The notes: generated from the letters alone by a model not told the origin. DNA of 64,000 bases from Paenibacillus piscarius (GCF_022234545.1 NZ_JAIEUI010000003.1:168500-232499); one strand, 5' to 3'. Positions 17,381 to 27,000 are shown, counted from the stretch's first letter. A program made the numbers and translations.

Positions 17381-17397
17381 GGTCAAATAAAGTCAAA
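17381..17397 (+). promoter_or_regulatory. CtsR box 2 (perfect match)
   Basis: GGTCAAA-TAA-AGTCAAA is a perfect CtsR operator. It overlaps the predicted transcription start of the hsp20 promoter. A further degenerate pair (GACCGAA-AAA-AGTCAAA, 17408-17424) overlaps the region just before the hsp20 ribosome site, so several CtsR dimers could bind. Confidence 0.8.
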
Positions 17398-17441
17398 GTC
17401 AAACCACGACCGAAAAAAGTCAAATGAGAGGAGAATGGATT

Positions 17442-17912
17442 ATGTTTGATTTGGTTCCTTTTGGCAAACGCAGAGATGATGCATTCGGGATGCTGGCGAA
17501 GTCGCTGAATGAGATGTTTAACGATGATTTCTTCTCACCGCTGACCAGCCAGGCGCTGAGCTTCCGGACCGACATCCGCGAGAGTGAAGGGGCGTATCTG
17601 ATTGAGGCTGAGCTTCCGGGCTTCAAGAAGGAAGAGATCGACATCGATTACTCCAGCCCTTACTTGACGATCAAGGCCGTACGCAAGGAAGAGAACAGCG
17701 AGGAGAGCAAGGAGCATCAGACGGTACGCCGGGAACGGCGGTATGGCGAATATGTTCGCCGCTTCTATGTTCAGGATATTGACGATGCGGGCATCCGCGC
17801 TTCCCTGAGAGACGGAGTGCTGAGCCTGGAGGTGCCGAAGCGGCAGAAGCCGCAAGGCAAACGGATTGAGATCCAGGACGGCGGCAACGATTCTAACCCG
17901 CAGCTGCAATAA
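17442..17912 (+). CDS. Small heat-shock protein, Hsp20/alpha-crystallin family
   Basis: A 156-residue protein. ATG 17442 is preferred over ATG 17424 because the ribosome site GAGAGGAG lies between them. The alpha-crystallin domain spans ~40-140: FRTDIRESEGAYLIEAELPG, then LPGFKKEEIDI and the C-terminal ASLRDGVLSLEVPK, followed by a short tail with basic residues. It acts as an ATP-independent holdase keeping denatured proteins refoldable by DnaK/ClpB. It is the first gene of a cluster with a DnaJ-like co-chaperone and ClpB and is directly behind a promoter with CtsR boxes. Confidence 0.93.
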   Translation: MFDLVPFGKRRDDAFGMLAKSLNEMFNDDFFSPLTSQALSFRTDIRESEGAYLIEAELPGFKKEEIDIDYSSPYLTIKAVRKEENSEESKEHQTVRRERRYGEYVRRFYVQDIDDAGIRASLRDGVLSLEVPKRQKPQGKRIEIQDGGNDSNPQLQ

Positions 17913-18200
17913 AAGAGGAAGCAGAGCTTCCAAGCCCGGCTGAAGCAGCCGGCTATCAGGGGAATCCGGGCTAAGCGGCTGCGGCCGCGGCCCATCCGGT
18001 TCCCCGGGCGGCAGAAGGAGTTCACCGGGCTTTTCATATAGCAGTTCATATCAAAGGCGCATTGTAGTGGGGATCCCGGCTATGATGCGTCTTTTCCCGA
18101 AAGAAGAAGTTGAATGATCGTCCATTCTGGGAATAGGCTGAATAGAGAGCGGTATCCTAAGAGAAGTAGGGTTCCCATTATACGAGAGGAGGAGGTACCG

Positions 18201-19196
18201 GTGGCAGCCAACTATTATGATACGCTGGGTGTCGGCAGGCAGGCCTCGAAGCAGGAGATTAAGAAGGCCTATCAGAAGCTGGCCAAAAAATGGCACCCCG
18301 ACGTCAACAAAGCCCCCGAGGCGGAGGCGAGGTTCAAGGAAGCAGCCGAAGCCTACGAGGTGCTGGGCGATGAGGAAAAGCGCAAAATCTATGACGAGGA
18401 GCTCCGCTACGGAGCCGGCTTCGGCGGCTCCCGGGGGCAGCGCGGTTCGGCCTCCTCCGCGTCATGGGAATCCCCATTCGGCGCAGGCTGGGGCAGCGGA
18501 GCTGCCTCCGGAGGAATCGGGGAGGATGATCTGTTCGGCATGTTCTTCGGCAGCCGGGGAGCGGCGGACCGCGCGGGCTTCGACTTCTTCTCCGGCAGCG
18601 GCAGCGGCCGCCCTGGGGGAGGCCCATGGGCCGATGAGTTCAGCACGATGCAGGCCCAGCTTGAGATTACGCTGGAGCAGGCCTACAAGGGCGGAACGGT
18701 CAGCGTTCAGGCGGCGGGCCGGGACCTCAGCGTGCAGATTCCGGCCCGCTCAGCCGAAGGCACGGTAATCCGGGTTCCTGGCGGCGGCAGCGGGGCCGGG
18801 CAGACTGGCGATCTGCTGATCTCGCTGCATCTGCTGCCGCATGAGATCTATGAGCCGGACGGCGGCGACCTGTTCGCCACCGTTGAGATTGCCCCCTGGC
18901 AGGCCGTGCTCGGCGGGGAGGCCAAGGTGCCATTGCCGGACGGCAGCAGCGTGAAGCTGAAGATCCCCGCCGGATCTGCCGGCGGCAGAATACTGCGCCT
19001 CTCCGGCAAGGGGCTGAAGCGCCCGGACGGGACAAATGGCGATATTCTGTACGGGCTGGACATAGTCGTTCCGTCAGCTGTCTCGGAAGAGGAGAAAAAG
19101 CTGTACCGCCAGCTTGCCGAGGCCGGCAGCTTCCAGGCCGGAGCCAAGCGCAATAGTCCCGGCGGCCCGCAGCGGCGCAGGGCGACAACAGGGTAA
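18201..19196 (+). CDS. DnaJ-family co-chaperone without zinc finger (CbpA-like)
   Basis: A 331-residue protein with GTG start 18201, preceded by GAGAGGAGGAGG. The J domain (~4-68) carries the HPD motif at 32-34 in KWHPDVN. A Gly/Ser-rich linker with GFG-type repeats follows (~75-145). The two C-terminal substrate-binding beta domains (~150-320) are joined directly, without the CxxCxGxG zinc repeats of canonical DnaJ, so it is CbpA/DnaJ type II. It would stimulate DnaK ATPase and hand clients to DnaK and ClpB. It lies between hsp20 (288-bp gap) and clpB (64-bp gap). Confidence 0.92.
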   Translation: MAANYYDTLGVGRQASKQEIKKAYQKLAKKWHPDVNKAPEAEARFKEAAEAYEVLGDEEKRKIYDEELRYGAGFGGSRGQRGSASSASWESPFGAGWGSGAASGGIGEDDLFGMFFGSRGAADRAGFDFFSGSGSGRPGGGPWADEFSTMQAQLEITLEQAYKGGTVSVQAAGRDLSVQIPARSAEGTVIRVPGGGSGAGQTGDLLISLHLLPHEIYEPDGGDLFATVEIAPWQAVLGGEAKVPLPDGSSVKLKIPAGSAGGRILRLSGKGLKRPDGTNGDILYGLDIVVPSAVSEEEKKLYRQLAEAGSFQAGAKRNSPGGPQRRRATTG

Positions 19197-19260
19197 TGAT
19201 GAATATAAGGCCGGTTGACCGGCATCACATATAACACTCCCATTGAGAGGCGATGATACT

Positions 19261-21903
19261 ATGGATTTCAACAAGCTGACCCAGAAGCTGCAGGAAGCTG
19301 TGGCCGAGGCGCAGTCGCTGGCAGCCTCTGCCGGGCATCAGGAGATCGACAATCTCCATCTGCTGAAGGCGCTGCTCCAGCAGCATGAAGGCTTGCTGCC
19401 CCGGCTGCTGCAGAAGATGAATATTCCTGCAGAGGGGCTGCTGCAGGGGGCGGATGCGCTGCTGCAGCGCAAGCCGAGTGTAAGCGGAAGCGGAGCGGGC
19501 ACGATGCGCCGCTACGCCTCGCCTGCGCTGGTTGCCATGCTGGAGCAGGCCGAGCAGGAAGCGGCCAAGATGCAGGACGAATTCGTGGCCGTGGAGCACG
19601 CTGTCCTGGCAATGGTCTCCGATTCCGGCAGCGGGAACCGCGAGCTGCGCGGGCTGTTCACCAGCCGGGGCATCACCCGGGAGAAGCTGCTGGAGGTGCT
19701 GGCTGACATCCGCGGCCATCAGCGGGTGACCAGCCGGGAGCCGGAGGCTACCTACGAGGTGCTCGAGAAGTACGGCCGCGATCTGGTGGCGGAGGTGCGC
19801 GCCGGCAAGGTCGATCCGGTGATCGGCCGCGATGCCGAGATACGTCGGGTCATCCGTATCCTCTCCCGCAAAACCAAGAATAACCCAGTCCTGATCGGGG
19901 AGCCGGGCGTCGGCAAGACAGCGATTGTCGAAGGGCTGGCCCACCGGATTGTCCGCCGGGATGTGCCGGAGGGGCTGAAGGATAAGACGATTTTCTCGCT
20001 GGATATGAGTGCGCTGATTGCCGGAGCGAAGTACCGCGGGGAGTTCGAGGAGCGGCTGCAGGCGGTGCTGAAGGAGATCCGCGAGAGCGACGGGCGGATT
20101 ATTCTGTTCATCGATGAGCTGCACACGATTGTCGGTGCGGGCAAGACTGAGGGAGCGATGGATGCGGGCAACATGCTGAAGCCGATGCTGGCCCGGGGCG
20201 AGCTGCACTGCATCGGGGCGACCACGCTGGACGAATACCGCAAATATATCGAGAAGGACCCGGCGCTCGAACGCCGCTTCCAGCAGGTGCTGGTCAGCGA
20301 GCCGGATGTCGAGGATACGGTCTCGATCCTGCGCGGGCTGAAGGAACGCTTCGAGGTGCATCACGGGGTCAAAATCCACGACAGCGCCCTGGTCGCCGCC
20401 GGGGTATTGTCGAACCGCTACATCACCGACCGCTTCCTGCCGGATAAGGCGATTGACCTGGTGGATGAAGCCTGCGCGATGATCCGCACGGAGATTGATT
20501 CCATGCCCGGTGAGATGGACGAGGTGACCCGCCGTCTGATGCAGATGGAGATTGAGGAAGCCGCGCTCAAAAAAGAAACCGACGACGCAAGCGCCCGCCG
20601 CCTGGAGAGCCTCCAGCGGGAGCTGGCTGATCTGAAGGAGAAGCATCTGGGTATGACCGTCCGCTGGGAGAAGGAGAAGTCGGCCATTCAGGGCATCCGC
20701 GACCTCAAGAAGCGGCTGGAGCAGGCCCGCAAGGATCTGGTCGATGCCCAGGAGGTCTACGATCTCAACAAGTCCGCCGAGCTGAGCTACGGGATCATCC
20801 CCGATCTGGAGCGCCAGCTGAAGGCGGCGGAGGAGGCGGCGCAGCAGGACCAGGAGACCCGGCTGCTGCGTGAGGCCGTGACCGAGGAGGAGATCGCCGA
20901 TATTGTCTCGCGCTGGACCGGTGTTCCGGTCAGCAGGCTTGTTGAGGGAGAGCGGGATAAGCTGCTGCGGCTGGAGGATACGCTGCATGAACGGGTGGTT
21001 GGCCAGGATGAGGCCGTCCGGCTGGTGGCGGATGCCGTGCTTCGGGCCAGAGCCGGGATTAAGGACCCGAACCGCCCCATCGGCTCGTTCCTGTTCCTGG
21101 GGCCGACCGGGGTAGGGAAGACCGAGCTGGCCAAGGCGCTGGCGGTCTCGCTGTTCGACCGCGAGGACGGCATGATCCGTATTGATATGTCGGAGTACAT
21201 GGAGAAGCACAGTGTCTCGCGGCTCGTGGGCGCTCCTCCGGGATATGTCGGCTATGAAGAGGGCGGCCAGCTGACGGAAGCAGTGCGCCGCCAGCCGTAT
21301 ACAGTGGTCCTGCTTGATGAGGTGGAGAAGGCTCACCCGGATGTATTCAATATTCTGCTGCAGCTGCTGGATGACGGGCGGCTCACCGATTCGCAGGGCA
21401 GGATGGTGGACTTCAAGAACACTATTGTGATCATGACCTCCAACATCGGCTCGCCGCATCTCATTCAGGGCACCGACGACAACGGCGATCTGACAGAAGC
21501 CGTTAAGGACCGGGTGATGAAGGAGCTAAGCGCTCATTTCCGGCCGGAGTTCCTCAACCGGGTGGATGATATCGTGATGTTCAAGCCGCTGACTATGAAG
21601 GAGACGGAGAGAATAGTCGTGAAGCTGGTAGACGGCCTGCGTCTGCGTCTGGCTGAGCGGAACATCGGGCTGGTCCTCAGCGGCCGGGCCGTCCGCTTCA
21701 TTGCCGAGGAAGGCTTCGATTCCGTGTACGGCGCCCGGCCGCTGAAGCGGTTCATTCAGCGCAGCCTGGAGACGCGGGTCGCCCGCGCGCTGATTGCCGG
21801 AGAAGCTGCGGAAGGCTCTGTGATGACCGTCGACGAAGCGGGTAGAGAGCTGACGGTCAGCATCGCCAAGCAGGAAGCTGCGGAGACCGTTACAGCCGAA
21901 TAA
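19261..21903 (+). CDS. clpB: ATP-dependent disaggregase ClpB
   Basis: An 880-residue Hsp100 protein. ATG 19261 follows GAGAGG at a normal distance. Order: N domain (~1-145); first AAA+ module with Walker A GEPGVGKT (~213-220) and Walker B LFIDELHT; a coiled-coil M domain (~395-525) typical of ClpB, not ClpC; second AAA+ module with Walker A GPTGVGKT (~614-621), the pore loop GYVGYEEGG and the sensor-2 GARPLKR. No ClpP-binding loop is obvious, consistent with disaggregation rather than degradation. ClpB works with DnaK and DnaJ to solubilise aggregates; CtsR control is expected from the upstream boxes. Confidence 0.96.
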   Translation: MDFNKLTQKLQEAVAEAQSLAASAGHQEIDNLHLLKALLQQHEGLLPRLLQKMNIPAEGLLQGADALLQRKPSVSGSGAGTMRRYASPALVAMLEQAEQEAAKMQDEFVAVEHAVLAMVSDSGSGNRELRGLFTSRGITREKLLEVLADIRGHQRVTSREPEATYEVLEKYGRDLVAEVRAGKVDPVIGRDAEIRRVIRILSRKTKNNPVLIGEPGVGKTAIVEGLAHRIVRRDVPEGLKDKTIFSLDMSALIAGAKYRGEFEERLQAVLKEIRESDGRIILFIDELHTIVGAGKTEGAMDAGNMLKPMLARGELHCIGATTLDEYRKYIEKDPALERRFQQVLVSEPDVEDTVSILRGLKERFEVHHGVKIHDSALVAAGVLSNRYITDRFLPDKAIDLVDEACAMIRTEIDSMPGEMDEVTRRLMQMEIEEAALKKETDDASARRLESLQRELADLKEKHLGMTVRWEKEKSAIQGIRDLKKRLEQARKDLVDAQEVYDLNKSAELSYGIIPDLERQLKAAEEAAQQDQETRLLREAVTEEEIADIVSRWTGVPVSRLVEGERDKLLRLEDTLHERVVGQDEAVRLVADAVLRARAGIKDPNRPIGSFLFLGPTGVGKTELAKALAVSLFDREDGMIRIDMSEYMEKHSVSRLVGAPPGYVGYEEGGQLTEAVRRQPYTVVLLDEVEKAHPDVFNILLQLLDDGRLTDSQGRMVDFKNTIVIMTSNIGSPHLIQGTDDNGDLTEAVKDRVMKELSAHFRPEFLNRVDDIVMFKPLTMKETERIVVKLVDGLRLRLAERNIGLVLSGRAVRFIAEEGFDSVYGARPLKRFIQRSLETRVARALIAGEAAEGSVMTVDEAGRELTVSIAKQEAAETVTAE

Positions 21904-21940
21904 AAGGTGACCCTGCCGCTCAGGGCCACCCGCCAATCAG

Positions 21941-21983
21941 AGCGGGCAACGCCACAGGTAGTCAGGCGTTGCCCGCTTGTTCA
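21941..21983 (+). terminator. Terminator of clpB
   Basis: Perfect 13-bp arms AGCGGGCAACGCC and GGCGTTGCCCGCT with an 11-base loop are followed by TGTTCATG. It overlaps the end of the convergent small regulator gene. Confidence 0.7.
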
Positions 21984-22202
21984 TGTGTTTTCCTCCACCT
22001 GGATGAAGGCCAGAATCTCGGTAACGATATGGGATATGGCATCCTCCCGGGAAATGAGGATATGCTTGCTGACCATTTCGATGTCCTCCTGAAACAGCTC
22101 GATAATCCGCAGCATCGCCTCCGGCTGCTTCTGTCTTGCTGCTGTCAGAAGCTCTGCGAACTGGCTGTCTGTGACAGCTGCCGGAGCATCTTTTGCTTCC
22201 AT
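21981..22202 (-). CDS. Small sigma region 2-like/HTH_16-type protein
   Basis: A 73-residue protein with an ATG preceded by CAGGGGGT. The sequence FAELLTAARQKQPEAMLRII, then ELFQEDIEMVSKHILISRED, resembles the short helical domain found in RsoA-like sigma cofactors and Tn916-type HTH_16 proteins, i.e. part of a sigma-70 region 2. It overlaps by 58 bp the upstream gene, which encodes a region-4-like protein. Together they look like a sigma factor split over two genes, as with SigO-RsoA in B. subtilis. Similarity is by eye, and the promoter target is unknown. Confidence 0.6.
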   Translation of the reverse strand: MEAKDAPAAVTDSQFAELLTAARQKQPEAMLRIIELFQEDIEMVSKHILISREDAISHIVTEILAFIQVEENT

Positions 22203-22486
22203 TTGTTTACCCCCTGTTGACTCATATGCAGCTGAGCGGCAACCTCAGCCTCCGTCATCTCCTGCAGATAGATCTTCTGCAGAATGACCTTCCCTTTGGC
22301 AGGCAGTGTATCCAGTAATTGCTCAACTGACAACCGGTTGATCATATCCTCCGCTTCATCCCGCTGGGCGGGGCGGATATCCATGAAGGTGCACTCGTGC
22401 CTGCGGGTCCGCTTGCTCCGGTATTGTAAGCGCCAGCCGATCCGGTAGATTTCCTTGCGGTAGCGCTGAATCATTTGCTGTTCCAT
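22145..22486 (-). CDS. Sigma-70 region 4-like protein
   Basis: A 113-residue protein with ATG 22486 preceded by AGGAGG. The C-terminal half, LLDTLPAKGKVILQKIYLQE, then MTEAEVAAQLHMSQQGVNKW, is a sigma region 4 helix-turn-helix. The N-terminal part (YRKEIYRIGWRLQYRSKRTR) is basic. It lacks a normal region 2, which seems to be supplied by the 73-residue product of the overlapping downstream gene. By analogy with split sigma pairs both may be needed to direct RNA polymerase. A LexA-like palindrome lies about 76 bp upstream. Confidence 0.65.
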   Translation of the reverse strand: MEQQMIQRYRKEIYRIGWRLQYRSKRTRRHECTFMDIRPAQRDEAEDMINRLSVEQLLDTLPAKGKVILQKIYLQEMTEAEVAAQLHMSQQGVNKWKQKMLRQLSQTASSQSF

Positions 22487-22561
22487 GCGGATATGCCTCC
22501 TATTCGATATACAACTTTCTAATTATAGGGAAATATTGGGTAACCATTTACAACCTAAATA

Positions 22562-22575
22562 CGAACTTATGTTCT
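22562..22575. promoter_or_regulatory. LexA/DinR-like palindrome upstream of the split sigma pair
   Basis: CGAACTTATGTTCT fits the Bacillus SOS box CGAAC-N4-GTTC core, with mismatches in the flanking consensus. It is 76 bp upstream of the first sigma-like gene, above the AT-rich region containing TATAAT. A chance match is possible. Confidence 0.3.
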
Positions 22576-22613
22576 GTTATTTTAGCATATTTGACAGCAG
22601 ACCTACAGTAATA

Positions 22614-22647
22614 GGCAAAAAAAGAAGCCCGTTATCCGGGCTTCTTA
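22614..22647 (-). terminator. Terminator of the glycosyltransferase gene
   Basis: On the minus strand AAGAAGCCCG and CGGGCTTCTT pair around a short loop, and T residues extend the stem to a T7 tract. Confidence 0.8.
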
Positions 22648-22692
22648 CAAGTCTGCGGTTTGAGATTCATAGGCATTCCCGCTGCTGGCTGC

Positions 22693-24414
22693 CTATTCGC
22701 TCCAAGGTACCAGACGGGGATGCTGGTCCATAATGGACTGGTATTGCTCCTTCCAGCCGTAACGGCCGTCCGGGTCCAGCACCATATAGCGCAGGTATTT
22801 CTCCAGCCGGAATTCCGGCTTCGACCAGCCGAGATGCTTCAGCCGCAGATTGCTTAACTGATGGGGCAGCTCGAAGATATTCTCCGGCAGGCGTCCACAG
22901 TGCTGCGGCAGGTCATTCCAGAGGTAGGTGAAGTCTTCGCGGTAGCGGATCAGGAACGGGCGGTAGCTGTGGTGGGCTTGCCAGTACATATCCTCCCGGT
23001 ACTTATCTTCATCCCAGAAGTCGTAGAGCCGGAAGCAGAACAAATCGCAGGTGTCCGTTCTCAGCAGGGAGTCCACCTCTTCGGCGAAGCGGGCTTCAAA
23101 GACTTCATCCCCGTCCAGATTCAGAATCCACTCCGGACGGGTTGCAACCACCGCCTCCCACTGCTGTCTGCGAAGCTCCGATTCATTGCTGAAGCGGGAG
23201 ACCGGATTCTGAATCAGATGAAGCGGAATGCCCTTAAGCACCTCACGGCATAATTCAGCCGTGTCATCTGTGCTGCCGTCATCGATAATGACGGCCTCAT
23301 CAATGTATTTGCAGTGTTCCTCCAGAATCTGCCTCAGGAATCTTGAGGCTTCGTTCTTGACGATCATCGTGAGCGTCAGCTTGGGCCTGCGTTCAGCCTC
23401 TCCTGCGGGAGCTGCGGCTGGCTCAGCTTCGCCGCCTGTATCTGCAGGCAGCGGCTCCTTGGTTAGACGTTGCCGCGCTTCGGCCTCCGTCCACAGCGTA
23501 TCCCACTGGTCAGCGGCTTCCTGGACTCTTTTATCAGCGGGCTCTGCTGTCTCCATCCGGGTTTCCGCAACTGCTGCCTCCGGGCCCTCTCCGTCCGCCG
23601 TACCCGAGGTCCGCTGAACGAACTCCTCCACCAGCTTCAGGTCGCTGTCCCTGTAGAGATGCAGCGCCGGGAAGTGGGTGTCGACGAAGAGCGGAATACC
23701 GAGCGCTGCGGCCCGGATACAGAAATGGCGGTCTTCTCCCCAGTAGGAAATATTGCGCACCCTGTCGTAGCTGATGCCTGACGCTATGGCCCGGCTGCTG
23801 ATCAGAGTGCAGGCACCCAGCCCCCCAACCTCATAGATTCCCGGCTGCTGCAGCTTCATCAGGAAGGCGAGGAAGCGGCGCCGGATCTCTTCCGGCGAGG
23901 GCTGCTCTCCGGGCAGGATCTCCCACTGATTGTATTCGTCATGCATCCACACCTGCGGCTGCAGCAGAGTATCGGGCTGCCACTGGGTCCAGAAGATCTC
24001 CGAGATGATATCCTTGCCTGTGCCGATCAGATGCCGCAGGGTATCCGGCTGGAGAATCAGGTCCGAGTCGATCAGGAACAGATAGTCATAGCCGAAGGCC
24101 TCCGCCCGCCGGATCATCAGATTCTTGAACCCGGCTACCTTCCAGACCAGATTGGAGTGCCAGATATGAGTATTCTCATCACGAATATAGTCGTCATTAT
24201 AACCGGAGGCCTGCAGGAAGACAGATCTGCCGCTCTCTGCGAACTGCCGGAGCAGCAGGCTTGCGGCTTCGTCCTTGTTATCATCAATCAGATAGAAATC
24301 GAGTTCAATAGATTCCAGATTCAGGCACGTCAGAGCATTCAGGAATTGCTCCAGAATGGCCGGTTTCTGATGGACCGGGCTGCCCAGCAGCACCCGGGTA
24401 CGCTTCTCAGTCAT
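22693..24414 (-). CDS. Two-domain family 2 glycosyltransferase
   Basis: A 573-residue protein; ATG 24414 has GGAG eight bases upstream. The first domain (~1-245) starts TRVLLGSPVHQKPAIL and carries IDSD as a DxD-like metal site in YDYLFLIDSDLILQPDTLRH, resembling Anp1-like/GT2 enzymes. A low-complexity Glu/Ala-rich linker (~250-335) follows. The second domain (~336-573) is a classic GT-A GT2 (LTLTMIVKNEASRFLRQILE, IIDDGSTDDT, then WILNLDGDEVFE). It probably makes a surface glycan, with two activities in one chain. No membrane segment is visible. It has its own terminator and no linked sugar genes. Confidence 0.85.
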   Translation of the reverse strand: MTEKRTRVLLGSPVHQKPAILEQFLNALTCLNLESIELDFYLIDDNKDEAASLLLRQFAESGRSVFLQASGYNDDYIRDENTHIWHSNLVWKVAGFKNLMIRRAEAFGYDYLFLIDSDLILQPDTLRHLIGTGKDIISEIFWTQWQPDTLLQPQVWMHDEYNQWEILPGEQPSPEEIRRRFLAFLMKLQQPGIYEVGGLGACTLISSRAIASGISYDRVRNISYWGEDRHFCIRAAALGIPLFVDTHFPALHLYRDSDLKLVEEFVQRTSGTADGEGPEAAVAETRMETAEPADKRVQEAADQWDTLWTEAEARQRLTKEPLPADTGGEAEPAAAPAGEAERRPKLTLTMIVKNEASRFLRQILEEHCKYIDEAVIIDDGSTDDTAELCREVLKGIPLHLIQNPVSRFSNESELRRQQWEAVVATRPEWILNLDGDEVFEARFAEEVDSLLRTDTCDLFCFRLYDFWDEDKYREDMYWQAHHSYRPFLIRYREDFTYLWNDLPQHCGRLPENIFELPHQLSNLRLKHLGWSKPEFRLEKYLRYMVLDPDGRYGWKEQYQSIMDQHPRLVPWSE

Positions 24415-24566
24415 AGCAGGCACTCCAGAATAAGCTCAGCATAGTCAAACATCCCCTTGGATTTTCAAATAATTGGTATTTATTATATATATTCAATATA
24501 TTCAGAGAAGTACCGTACTTCCCCTATTTTCACGAAATAATAAGCCGCCCTCATCGAGAGAATCTA

Positions 24567-24596
24567 TTGATGTCTGTCCGGGGGCTGTTGTACAAT
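24567..24596 (+). promoter_or_regulatory. Sigma-A-like promoter of the 72-aa protein/cyclophilin pair
   Basis: TTGATG (24567-24572), an 18-bp spacer, then TACAAT (24591-24596). It lies about 47 bp upstream of the GTG start at 24643. The rest of the 24424-24566 gap is AT-rich, with no gene seen. Confidence 0.45.
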
Positions 24597-24642
24597 ACCG
24601 CTAATATAGATGAAGACCCGAAGGGCAGACAGGAGTGAGAGA

Positions 24643-24861
24643 GTGGACAAGCAACCGTTAAAAGTACAGCAGCTAATCAATTTGCTTCTTGCGATGAATC
24701 CGCGTGCCGAGGTGTTCCTGCATACGAAGGCCGGAGAGCTCCGGCCGCTGTTAGATGAGGATGTGGAGGAAATGTATGCGCCTGCACATCCAGCCAAGAC
24801 GGCAGTCCATATTAGGGTGCAGGAACATTCTGACATCATGGCTGAGGAGGAGACCCCATGA
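24643..24861 (+). CDS. Small conserved-looking protein of unknown function
   Basis: A 72-residue protein starting at GTG 24643, eight bases after AGGAG. It begins [20 protein letters not shown] and has the strand-like segment [20 protein letters not shown], ending acidic ([12 protein letters not shown]). No signal peptide or membrane helix. I do not recognise a family. Its stop overlaps the cyclophilin start by 4 bp (ATGA), so the two are translationally coupled and likely expressed at a fixed ratio. Confidence 0.7.
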   Translation: MDKQPLKVQQLINLLLAMNPRAEVFLHTKAGELRPLLDEDVEEMYAPAHPAKTAVHIRVQEHSDIMAEEETP

Positions 24862-25283
24862 AGCAGGCTTTGATCAGATTGGAACGGGGACAAGAGGTCC
24901 GGCTGGAATTGTTCGAGCAAGAGGCTCCGGGAACGGTAGCTAATTTTGAGAAGCTGGCGAACAGCGGCTTTTATAACGGCCTGGCCTTTCAGCGTGTGGT
25001 CCGCGGCTTCGTCGCCCAGGGCGGCTGTCCGGACGGAACCGGCAGAGGCGGTACGGCCCCTATTCCCTGCGAGACACAGGGGAATCCCCATAAGCATGTG
25101 CGCGGCGCATTGTCGATGGCGCATTTCGGGCCGGGCACGGGCTCCTGCCAGTTCTTCATCTGCTATGATACCTTCGATTACCTGGACGGCTGGCATACGG
25201 TATTCGGCCGGGTTACGGAAGGAATGGAGCATGTCGATGCCTTACGTCGCGGGGACAGGATGAAGGAGGTCCATGTCTGGTAA
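24858..25283 (+). CDS. Peptidyl-prolyl cis-trans isomerase, cyclophilin type
   Basis: A 141-residue single-domain cyclophilin: [80 protein letters not shown]. The catalytic Arg (FQRVV), the Phe of FFI and the usual His/Trp ligand region (WHTVFGRV) are present, so the enzyme should be active. With no signal peptide it is cytoplasmic. It assists proline-limited protein folding. Translationally coupled to the upstream 72-residue gene. Confidence 0.93.
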   Translation: MKQALIRLERGQEVRLELFEQEAPGTVANFEKLANSGFYNGLAFQRVVRGFVAQGGCPDGTGRGGTAPIPCETQGNPHKHVRGALSMAHFGPGTGSCQFFICYDTFDYLDGWHTVFGRVTEGMEHVDALRRGDRMKEVHVW

Positions 25284-25304
25284 GGACCATGGGAAATTCA
25301 TACA

Positions 25305-25333
25305 TTGTAATTCCTAGTATTCCGATATATAAT
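25305..25333 (+). promoter_or_regulatory. Sigma-A promoter of the oligopeptide transporter operon
   Basis: TTGTAA (25305-25310), a 17-bp spacer and a perfect TATAAT (25328-25333), 48 bp upstream of the binding-protein start. A palindromic AGCGAGAGCGCT segment follows in the leader. Confidence 0.7.
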
Positions 25334-25380
25334 AACTCAACAACAAGCGAGAGCGCTTATAGACATGGAGGAGAGAAACA

Positions 25381-27000
25381 ATGCGTAAAGGGATATCAGG
25401 GGTCGTCATACTTATTTTGTTAACATTAATGATCAGTGCTTGCGGTAACGGAAACAATGCGGCATCCCCGGGTGCCACCGCCGGTACCTCAGCGGAGGGA
25501 ACACAGCAGCCTGCGGCCGGCGAGCCGAAGGATGGCGGAAATCTGATCATAGGGGTCGCCTCCGATCCTGTAGTACTGAATCCGAACTATGCGGGTGACC
25601 GTGTCAGCCTGACGATTGACCAGGCGCTATATGCTCCGCTGTTCCAGGTGAACAACGGCAAGAAGACCTTCTACCTGGCAGACAGTCTGACACCGTCAAG
25701 CGATAATCTGACATATACCTTGAAGCTTAAGGATGGACTGACCTGGCATGATGGAGAGAAGCTGACGGCGGATGATGTGGTATTCACCATCGACAGCATT
25801 CTGGACGAGAAGCAGAACAGCTTCCTGCGGGCCAACTTCCTGATCGGCGACAAGGCCATCAAGGCCGTCAAGGTTGATGATCTGACGGTGGAGTTCAAGC
25901 TCCCGCAGGTGAGCCCGGCTTTTGAAGCCACACTGGTTCAGGTATTCCCGATTCCGAAGCATATTTACGAGAATGAGACCAATATTGAGAAGAGCACGAA
26001 GAATGCTTCTCCTGTCGGCTCAGGTCCTTTCAAATTCAAGGAATACAAGGCAGGCGAATATCTGACGCTGGAACGCTTCGACAATTACTTCGGCGGCAAG
26101 CCGCATCTGGATTCGGTCACCTACCGGATTGCCAAAGATACCAATGCTGCGAATCTGGCTCTGCAGAACGGCGAGATCAATGTGCAGTATCTGGACCCTA
26201 AGGATGTCCCTACGATTCAAGCGACGAATAATTTCGAGATTCTGCCATACAGCGAAGGCCGCCTCGCCTATCTGATGTTCAATGCGAACAGCGATACCGG
26301 CGCCCTCGCTAAGAAAGAAGTCCGTCAAGCCCTGTCCCTGGCGCTCAGCCGCGATGAACTGATTCAGACGGCCTATACCTCCAATGAATATGCTGATCCG
26401 GCCAAGTCTTTCCTGACCCCGGATGCGCTGTATTTCACGAATGATGTAACCAGCTTTGACAATGATGCCGCCAAGGCGAAGGAACTGCTGGCCGCTGCCG
26501 GTGAGAGCAACCTGAAGCTCCGGTACATCGTACAGAGCGGTAACAAGGCGCAGGAAGCCATCTCGCTGTATGTACAGCAGAAGCTGAAGGCAATCGGCGT
26601 GGAGGTTGAACTGCAGAACATGGATTCCTCGGCCTGGGTGCAGAAATTCATTGATCTGAAGGCCACTGACTACGAGCTGGCACTGACCGGCTATATCATG
26701 GGCTATGACCCGGATGCGTACCGTATCCTGTTCACCACGGACAGCTCTTCCAATTACTCGCATTATTCCAACAGTGAAGTTGACAAGCTGATGAACGACG
26801 GTGCAGGCGAAGCCGATCCGGCCAAGCGTGCAGAGATCTACAAGAAAGCGCAGGAGCTGGTAGCCGAGGATGCACCGATCTATCCTATCGCCTATACTAA
26901 GACTGTGGTAGCGGTATCGAAGAACTACGGCGGTATTGATGAAGCGGTGCTGAAGCCTGTTGTCATCTTCGAAGACCTGTCCAAGATTTACAAGAAATAA
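25381..27000 (+). CDS. Oligopeptide ABC transporter substrate-binding lipoprotein (family 5)
   Basis: A 539-residue extracytoplasmic solute-binding protein. The lipoprotein signal MRKGISGVVILILLTLMISA ends in the lipobox LMISAC with acylated Cys21, then a Gly/Ala/Thr-rich linker. The mature part is SBP family 5 (DppA/OppA/AppA): GGNLIIGVASDPVVLNPNYA near the start, LKDGLTWHDGEKLTADDVVF, and ASPVGSGPFKFKEYK. It delivers peptides to the two permeases encoded downstream. A GGAGAGAAACA ribosome site precedes the ATG. A hairpin between this gene and the first permease probably makes the binding protein more abundant than the membrane subunits. Confidence 0.93.
   Translation: MRKGISGVVILILLTLMISACGNGNNAASPGATAGTSAEGTQQPAAGEPKDGGNLIIGVASDPVVLNPNYAGDRVSLTIDQALYAPLFQVNNGKKTFYLADSLTPSSDNLTYTLKLKDGLTWHDGEKLTADDVVFTIDSILDEKQNSFLRANFLIGDKAIKAVKVDDLTVEFKLPQVSPAFEATLVQVFPIPKHIYENETNIEKSTKNASPVGSGPFKFKEYKAGEYLTLERFDNYFGGKPHLDSVTYRIAKDTNAANLALQNGEINVQYLDPKDVPTIQATNNFEILPYSEGRLAYLMFNANSDTGALAKKEVRQALSLALSRDELIQTAYTSNEYADPAKSFLTPDALYFTNDVTSFDNDAAKAKELLAAAGESNLKLRYIVQSGNKAQEAISLYVQQKLKAIGVEVELQNMDSSAWVQKFIDLKATDYELALTGYIMGYDPDAYRILFTTDSSSNYSHYSNSEVDKLMNDGAGEADPAKRAEIYKKAQELVAEDAPIYPIAYTKTVVAVSKNYGGIDEAVLKPVVIFEDLSKIYKK

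Noticed and set aside
19225..21459. 744-aa minus-strand ORF
   Set aside because: Antisense shadow of clpB with low-complexity Leu/Gln/Arg composition and no start signal.
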